Shown here in pieces: positions 14,928 to 18,328 of a stretch of 18,328 nt of DNA. The stretch comes from DATGYC01 sp035298385. GTDB lineage: Bacteria; Bacillota; Sulfobacillia; Symbiobacteriales; Symbiobacteriaceae. The translations under genes and the position numbers were made by a program. How positions within the stretch are numbered: position 1 is the first letter of the stretch; each line of letters begins with the position of its first letter. The notes under the pieces are model-generated. The model was not told where the DNA came from, ran no database searches, and saw only the letters and a program-made list of their open reading frames with translations. The stretch is from contig DATGYC010000316.1 of the NCBI GenBank assembly GCA_035298385.1, forward strand, positions 1 through 18,328. Direction: 5' to 3'.

Positions 14928-15611
14928 CTAAGCCGCCTTCGAGCCCTCAGTCTTCGTCTCTGCTGCGATCACCTTGTCATAGAGGAGCGCTGCCACGACC
15001 GCACCGACGATCGGACCGACCCAGTAGACCCAGTGCCCCGCCCAGAAGCCGCCCGCCAGAGCCGGACCAAACGTCCGAGCCGGGTTCATGGAGGCGCCGG
15101 TCAGCGGTCCACCCATCAGAATGTCGAAGATCAGAACCGTACCGATGCCGAAGCCAGCCAATTGGTTCGGCCCCTTCTTATCGACCGCCGTGCCGAAGAT
15201 GGCCAGCATCAGGAAGAAGGTCAGGACCGCCTCAATGATCACCGCCTGCCAGGCCTCCACCCCCGCAGCGACCAGCGGGGTGCCCAAGGAGGCCGCCGAG
15301 ATCGCCGAGGCCGGGAAGACCGCCGCCAGCAGGTAGCCCGCCGCTGCGCCACCAACAAGCTGAGCGATTATGTAAGCTACCGCCTTCGGCCACGAGAGCC
15401 TGCCGGTCACGGCCAGGCCGATCGCAACCGCCGGGTTGAAGACGCCACCGGAGATCCGCCCCATCGCCGAGATCATGATCGCGAGCACTAGACCATGAGC
15501 GAGTGCAATCCCGACCAGCCCAGCGTTCGACAGAATCGCTCCGGCGCCAATGAAGATCAGCGCAAACGTGCCTAGGAACTCGGCCACCAATTCACCCGTC
15601 CGTACGTTCAA
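14928..15611 (-). CDS. Aquaporin (MIP family) with TIP-like selectivity filter
   Basis: A six-helix channel for water and possibly other small neutral solutes, 227 residues. Both half-helix motifs are intact: NPA at 59-61 (GGVFNPAV) and 176-178 (GASMNPARTFGPAL). Aligning by hand to E. coli AqpZ gives aromatic/arginine filter residues H39, I164, A173 and R179, instead of F-H-T-R in AqpZ. His-Ile-Ala-Arg is the pattern of plant tonoplast (TIP) aquaporins, and HWVYWVGP near the C-terminus is also TIP-like. The start is uncertain: TTG 15611 has GGAGG 8 bases upstream and is preferred; GTG 15620 overlaps that site. It is probably a single-gene unit with its own promoter and terminator, placed between yqeY and the molybdenum cassette. 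Confidence 0.92.
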   Translation of the reverse strand: MNVRTGELVAEFLGTFALIFIGAGAILSNAGLVGIALAHGLVLAIMISAMGRISGGVFNPAVAIGLAVTGRLSWPKAVAYIIAQLVGGAAAGYLLAAVFPASAISAASLGTPLVAAGVEAWQAVIIEAVLTFFLMLAIFGTAVDKKGPNQLAGFGIGTVLIFDILMGGPLTGASMNPARTFGPALAGGFWAGHWVYWVGPIVGAVVAALLYDKVIAAETKTEGSKAA

Positions 15612-15643
15612 CGAGAGCACCTCCGGCGATAAAATACGATTCC

Positions 15644-15672
15644 AGTTTATCTTACTTTCCGGAGTAATTCAA
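15644..15672 (-). promoter_or_regulatory. Probable promoter of the aquaporin gene
   Basis: On the minus strand TTGAAT (15667-15672) and TAAACT (15644-15649) are 17 bases apart, each matching 4 of 6 consensus bases. The leader to TTG 15611 would be about 25 bases. The stretch 15673-15793 upstream shows nothing else that I recognise. Confidence 0.4.
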
Positions 15673-15793
15673 CAAAAGTGCAGATTGGGCTACCACCCCC
15701 TCCGCACCTACCTCCCCCTGCCTGTTGCGACCCGGTGCCGCAGCGTCGCGGCGTCATGGCCCCCACGACCCTGCGTAGGTGGCACAACAACAA

Positions 15794-15821
15794 AACCCGA
15801 TGGGGAGATCCCCATCGGGTT
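15794..15821 (-). terminator. Intrinsic terminator of the hinT-rpsU-yqeY unit
   Basis: AACCCGATGGGG (15794-15805) and CCCCATCGGGTT (15810-15821) form a perfect 12-base stem with a 4-base loop. On the minus strand it is followed by TTGTTGTTG. It begins 10 bases after the yqeY stop. Confidence 0.9.
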
Positions 15822-15830
15822 ATTGGCGTG

Positions 15831-16280
15831 TTAGCCAAGCAGTTCTTTGACAACCTGGTTGACCAGCCTGCCATCTGCTCGACCCTTGGTCTTGGCACTG
15901 AGTGGACCCATCACCTTGCCCAGGTCCTTGGGGCCCTGCGCGCCCACTGCCGCGATCACTTCCTGAGCCAAGACGCGAATCTCAGCTTCACTCAGCATTT
16001 GCGGCATATAGTCGGCGAGAACGGCCACCTCGGCCTCGACCTTGGCGACCATGTCGGACCGGCCACCACGCTCAAAGTCGATGATAGAGTCCTTGAGCTT
16101 CTTCACCTGCTTGGTGATTACTTCAAGCACCTCATCGTCCGTGAGCGAGCGCTTCTTGTCGATCTCGGCGTTCTTGATCTCAGCCTTCAGGATGCGAATC
16201 GCTTCCAGCTTGACCTTCCCGCCGAGGCCGGCCCTCATGGCTGCCTTCATATCATCCGTGAGACGTTCGTTTAGGGTCAT
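15831..16280 (-). CDS. yqeY: GatB/YqeY domain protein
   Basis: A 149-residue cytoplasmic protein of the YqeY family. It is homologous to the C-terminal helical domain of GatB in tRNA-dependent amidotransferase and is thought to bind tRNA, though its cellular role is not established. Characteristic parts are LRITEDMK-like NERLTDDMKAAM at the start, IRILKAEIKNAEID (28-41), EADYMP-like VLADYMPQMLSE, and the C-terminal GKVMGPLSAKTKGRADGRLV, found in nearly all members. ATG 16280 has GGGGGAG 6 bases upstream. It lies 15 bases after rpsU, the arrangement conserved in Bacillota and beyond. Confidence 0.95.
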   Translation of the reverse strand: MTLNERLTDDMKAAMRAGLGGKVKLEAIRILKAEIKNAEIDKKRSLTDDEVLEVITKQVKKLKDSIIDFERGGRSDMVAKVEAEVAVLADYMPQMLSEAEIRVLAQEVIAAVGAQGPKDLGKVMGPLSAKTKGRADGRLVNQVVKELLG

Positions 16281-16295
16281 TAGAAACTCCCCCGC

Positions 16296-16475
16296 TTAGT
16301 CGCGGTACTTGCGCTTGCGTGCGGCTTCGCTCTTCTTCTTGGCCTTTACAGACGGCTTCTCGTAATGCTCGCGCTTGCGAACCTCGGCAAGAATGCCGGC
16401 CTTCTGGACCGTACGCTTAAAACGGCGAAGAGCGCTTTCCAGCGTCTCGTTCTTACCGATCTTAACCTCTGACAT
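16296..16475 (-). CDS. rpsU: 30S ribosomal protein S21
   Basis: A 59-residue basic ribosomal protein of the small subunit, involved in initiation on mRNA. The sequence is typical: VKIGKNETLESALRRFKR, then REHYEKPSVKAKKKSEAARKR without any break. ATG 16475 is used because MSEVKIG matches family starts and GGAGG lies about 10 bases upstream; a longer start at 16496 runs through that site. It has its own strong promoter just upstream and is followed closely by yqeY. Confidence 0.97.
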   Translation of the reverse strand: MSEVKIGKNETLESALRRFKRTVQKAGILAEVRKREHYEKPSVKAKKKSEAARKRKYRD

Positions 16476-16528
16476 CCCGGACTTCCCTCCCCTCAACCCA
16501 TGCTAGGGGAAAAAGAACACGCCTAGCG

Positions 16529-16558
16529 ATTATAGCGCAGCCCCTGCGTTTATGTCAA
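16529..16558 (-). promoter_or_regulatory. Near-consensus sigma-A promoter for rpsU-yqeY
   Basis: On the minus strand TTGACA (16553-16558) and TATAAT (16529-16534) are both perfect hexamers, 18 bases apart. Transcription should start near 16522, giving a ~47-base leader. The -35 begins 4 bases after the hinT stop. The spacer contains the small dyad CGCAG-GGG-CTGCG. Confidence 0.92.
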
Positions 16559-16561
16559 ACC

Positions 16562-16930
16562 CTACGCAATAGGGCCAAGCGGTTTCCCGCCAAGGACGTG
16601 AAAATGGAGATGGAAGACAACCTGACCCGAGTCTGGGCCGTTGTTGGTGACGACCCGATAACCCGTCTCAGCGATCCCAGCCTCCGCTGCTACCTGTTGG
16701 ATAGCACCGAAAACCTGGCCCATCAGGGCCGCATCTCCTGCGGGAACCTGGTGAATCGCTGGGATGTGCTTCTTGGGGATCACCAAAAGGTGGACCGGCG
16801 CTTGTGGGTTGATGTCCTTAAAGGCGAGCACATGGTCGTTCTCATAGACCTTGGCCGCCGGAATCTCCCCCCGGACGATCTTACAAAAGAGGCAATCGGT
16901 GGACAGACGAATCACTCCAAGGGGGTGCAA
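16562..16930 (-). CDS. hinT: HIT-family nucleotide hydrolase (HinT/PKCI type)
   Basis: A histidine-triad protein that hydrolyses nucleoside phosphoramidates and related acyl-AMP adducts; cytoplasmic. The triad HLHFHVLGG gives H107, H109 and H111, numbered from the TTG start. The N-terminal DCLFCKIVRGEIPA (12-25) is typical, as is HLLVIPKKHI (47-56). The start is uncertain: TTG 16930 gives 122 residues and has only a weak GAAG site. GTG 16915 gives 117 residues, closer to the usual ~114, but also has a poor site. It lies upstream of rpsU, a common order in clostridia. A sigma-H-like promoter lies at 16993-17022. Confidence 0.94.
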   Translation of the reverse strand: MHPLGVIRLSTDCLFCKIVRGEIPAAKVYENDHVLAFKDINPQAPVHLLVIPKKHIPAIHQVPAGDAALMGQVFGAIQQVAAEAGIAETGYRVVTNNGPDSGQVVFHLHFHVLGGKPLGPIA

Positions 16931-16992
16931 CTGAGGACTTCGTATGGCGCTCCGAGCGAGACACCTACCTATTCTACCAAGTCCCTGACAAA

Positions 16993-17022
16993 TTATTCTA
17001 CGAGGCGGCGAAGAATTCCTCT
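16993..17022 (-). promoter_or_regulatory. Sigma-H-like promoter upstream of hinT
   Basis: On the minus strand AGAGGAATT (17014-17022) and GTAGAATAA (16993-17001), 12 bases apart, fit the Bacillus sigma-H consensus RnAGGAwWW and RnnGAATww at every position. The transcript would start near 16988, about 58 bases before hinT. A second GTAGAAT lies closer to the gene without a matching -35. The rest of the 149-base gap to ddl shows nothing else. Confidence 0.65.
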
Positions 17023-17079
17023 AGAATCGACAAGACTGTGTCGAAAGTGTGGCTAAAATCAGCAGGTTGGCACAGAACG

Positions 17080-18189
17080 CTAAATCGAGGTGGCGTTCCG
17101 GTTCTTATCAGTATGCCGATCGAAGGCGAGCTGGATCAGTCGATCGCAGAGCTCGCTGTAGGAGATGCCCGCCGCCTCCCACATCTTTGGGTACATAGAG
17201 ATCCGGGTGAAGCCCGGCATCGTGTTGACCTCATTGATCAGGATTCGGTTCGTCCCGCGCTCGACGAAGAAGTCACAGCGGGCCAGGCCGGACCCATCGA
17301 TCGCCTTGAAGGCGGTCACCGCTTGGCGCCGGATCTCCTCGGCCACCTCGGCCGGCAGGTCAGCCGGGATCTGGGACTGGGAGACGTTGTTGAAGTACTT
17401 ATCCTGGTAGTCGTAGAACTCCGCACCGGCAATGATCTCGCCCGGGACGGAGGCGATTGGCTCATCGTTACCCAGGACGGAGACCTCAATCTCCCGACCA
17501 TTAATCCCCTCCTCGACCACGATCCGGCGGTCGAAGCGGGCGGCCTCTGCGATCGCCTTACGCAGGCTCTCGCGATCCTTGGCCTTGGAGATGCCAACCG
17601 ACGAGCCCAGGTTGCAGGGTTTGACGAAGACCGGGTACTTGGCGAAGGTGGCCTCGACATCAGTAAGGAGGCTCTCGGGGTCCCGCTCCCAGTCCTTGCG
17701 CAGGTAGACCTTGTAGCCCGCCTGCTCGAGGCCAGCCTGAGCGAAGAGCGCCTTCGCAATTCCCTTATCCATCCCGGCGGAAGAGGCGAGGACGCCGCAG
17801 CCCACGTAGGGCACGTTCGCCATCTCCAGGAGTCCCTGAATCGTGCCATCCTCACCGTATGTGCCGTGGAGGACCGGGAAGAAGACGACGGCGCCCTCCC
17901 CCTGCGCTACGGCCACCGGGAGGGTATCTGAGGACTCGACCGGGATCAGTTCCGCCCGGGTGGGGTCGGTCAACAGGGTGACAGGCATGCCACCGGCGGC
18001 GGTAACACCATCGGTCAGCGCCTTCAGCGGGTCACCCGTCAGGAGCCACTCCCCCTGCTTGGTAATGCCGACCGGGATAACCTCGTACTTCTGGCGGTCA
18101 AGGGCAGCTAGGACGTTCTTGGCCGACATCAAGGAGACCTCATGCTCACCAGACCGGCCACCGAAGAGCAGATAGACGCGCGTACGCAC
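17080..18189 (-). CDS. ddl: D-alanine--D-alanine ligase
   Basis: An ATP-grasp ligase making D-Ala-D-Ala for the peptidoglycan stem peptide; cytoplasmic. Of 369 residues, the recognisable motifs are LFGGRSGEHEVS (8-19), HGTYGEDG (108-115), the ATP-binding KPCNLGSSVGI (190-200, Cys where Ala is usual), EFYDYQDKY (257-265) and metal-binding NEVNTMPGFT (319-328). The tyrosine in the omega-loop region suits D-Ala rather than D-lactate as second substrate. GTG 18189 is preferred: GGTGA lies 7 bases upstream and MRTRVYLLFGG matches family starts. A GTG at 18231 would add 14 residues with no ribosome binding site. It appears to follow a terminator of the preceding gene. I see no convincing promoter of its own. 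Confidence 0.95.
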   Translation of the reverse strand: MRTRVYLLFGGRSGEHEVSLMSAKNVLAALDRQKYEVIPVGITKQGEWLLTGDPLKALTDGVTAAGGMPVTLLTDPTRAELIPVESSDTLPVAVAQGEGAVVFFPVLHGTYGEDGTIQGLLEMANVPYVGCGVLASSAGMDKGIAKALFAQAGLEQAGYKVYLRKDWERDPESLLTDVEATFAKYPVFVKPCNLGSSVGISKAKDRESLRKAIAEAARFDRRIVVEEGINGREIEVSVLGNDEPIASVPGEIIAGAEFYDYQDKYFNNVSQSQIPADLPAEVAEEIRRQAVTAFKAIDGSGLARCDFFVERGTNRILINEVNTMPGFTRISMYPKMWEAAGISYSELCDRLIQLAFDRHTDKNRNATSI

Positions 18190-18238
18190 GAGAACTTCAC
18201 CATCTTTGTCAAACTGGATTTCCGCTACCACAAGTAAC

Positions 18239-18273
18239 GCAGGCCGGGCGCCTTTGGTTACGCCCCGGCCTGC
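18239..18273. terminator. Terminator-like hairpin before ddl
   Basis: GCAGGCCGGGCG (18239-18250) and CGCCCCGGCCTGC (18261-18273) pair with one extra C. On the minus strand the stem is followed by GTTACTTG, a poor T-run. It would end the gene entering from the right, whose stop codon lies in the loop. Confidence 0.55.
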
Positions 18274-18328
18274 TCCGACTCTAGGCTCAGCTTTATGAAG
18301 GGAATGTAGTCACGCAGGTGACCGCCCT
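18258..18328 (-). CDS. 3' end of an unidentified gene
   Basis: An open minus-strand frame enters from the right edge and ends at TAA (18258-18260) after 22 full codons. The visible residues are GGHLRDYIPFIKLSLESEQA followed by Gly-Ala. I do not recognise the protein. The stop lies in the loop of the hairpin at 18239-18273, so the last codons overlap one arm of it. A 22-codon open frame could arise by chance. Confidence 0.4.
   Translation of the reverse strand, partial: GGHLRDYIPFIKLSLESEQAGA

Noticed and set aside
15673..15793. A small gene in the gap between the aquaporin promoter and the yqeY terminator.
   Set aside because: Only very short frames without ribosome binding sites are present, and none resembles a known protein.
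18210..18215. TTGACA on the minus strand just before ddl as a promoter.
   Set aside because: No -10 element occurs at 16-18 bases downstream; that position is already inside the ddl coding sequence.

Overview
The window reads as a chromosomal core region of a high-GC, endospore-forming member of the Bacillota (Firmicutes). The evidence is the gene order, the sporulation genes yqfC and yqfD, a flotillin-type FloA with its NfeD partner, strong AGGAGG-type ribosome binding sites, and a promoter matching the sigma-H consensus. I estimate G+C at about 60% by eye. Symbiobacterium-, Limnochorda- or Thermaerobacter-like lineages would fit, but I cannot name the organism. All genes except one lie on the minus strand, so transcription runs from high to low coordinates.

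Right part (18328 to 15794, in transcription order): the last codons of an unidentified gene, ddl (D-Ala-D-Ala ligase), hinT (HIT hydrolase) behind a sigma-H-like promoter, rpsU (ribosomal protein S21) behind a near-consensus sigma-A promoter, and yqeY, closed by a clear terminator.

Middle part (15672 to 10847): an aquaporin whose selectivity-filter residues resemble plant tonoplast aquaporins. It is followed by a three-gene molybdenum/tungsten cassette: a ferredoxin with four predicted [4Fe-4S] sites, a MoeA/MogA-like molybdopterin-binding protein, and a cytoplasmic molybdopterin oxidoreductase. Terminators separate the aquaporin from the cassette and the oxidoreductase from its two partners. 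A structured inverted repeat lies upstream of the oxidoreductase.

Next (10751 to 7899): nfeD, floA and a small membrane-anchored proline-rich protein of unknown function. The one plus-strand gene (7261 to 7827) encodes an ArsR-type repressor with a DUF2087 tail. It has its own promoter with a palindrome and ends in a terminator that serves both converging genes.

Left part (7066 to 1): a tightly packed operon yqfC, yqfD, phoH, pgpH, ybeY, dgkA, cdd, era, with stop/start overlaps that suggest translational coupling. Era runs off the left edge.

In Bacillus subtilis the order rpsU, yqeY, yqeZ(nfeD), yqfA(floA), yqfB, yqfC, yqfD, phoH, yqfF(pgpH), ybeY, dgkA, cdd, era is contiguous. Here the same backbone is kept but appears opened in two places: by the aquaporin and molybdenum cassette between yqeY and nfeD, and by the ArsR-type gene before yqfC. 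The backbone genes concern envelope and cell-wall lipid recycling (ddl, dgkA, pgpH, floA), RNA and ribosome maturation (ybeY, era, rpsU), and sporulation (yqfC, yqfD). The inserted parts are the accessory material. The palindromic octamer GGGCGCCC is strongly over-represented across the left 14.7 kb.
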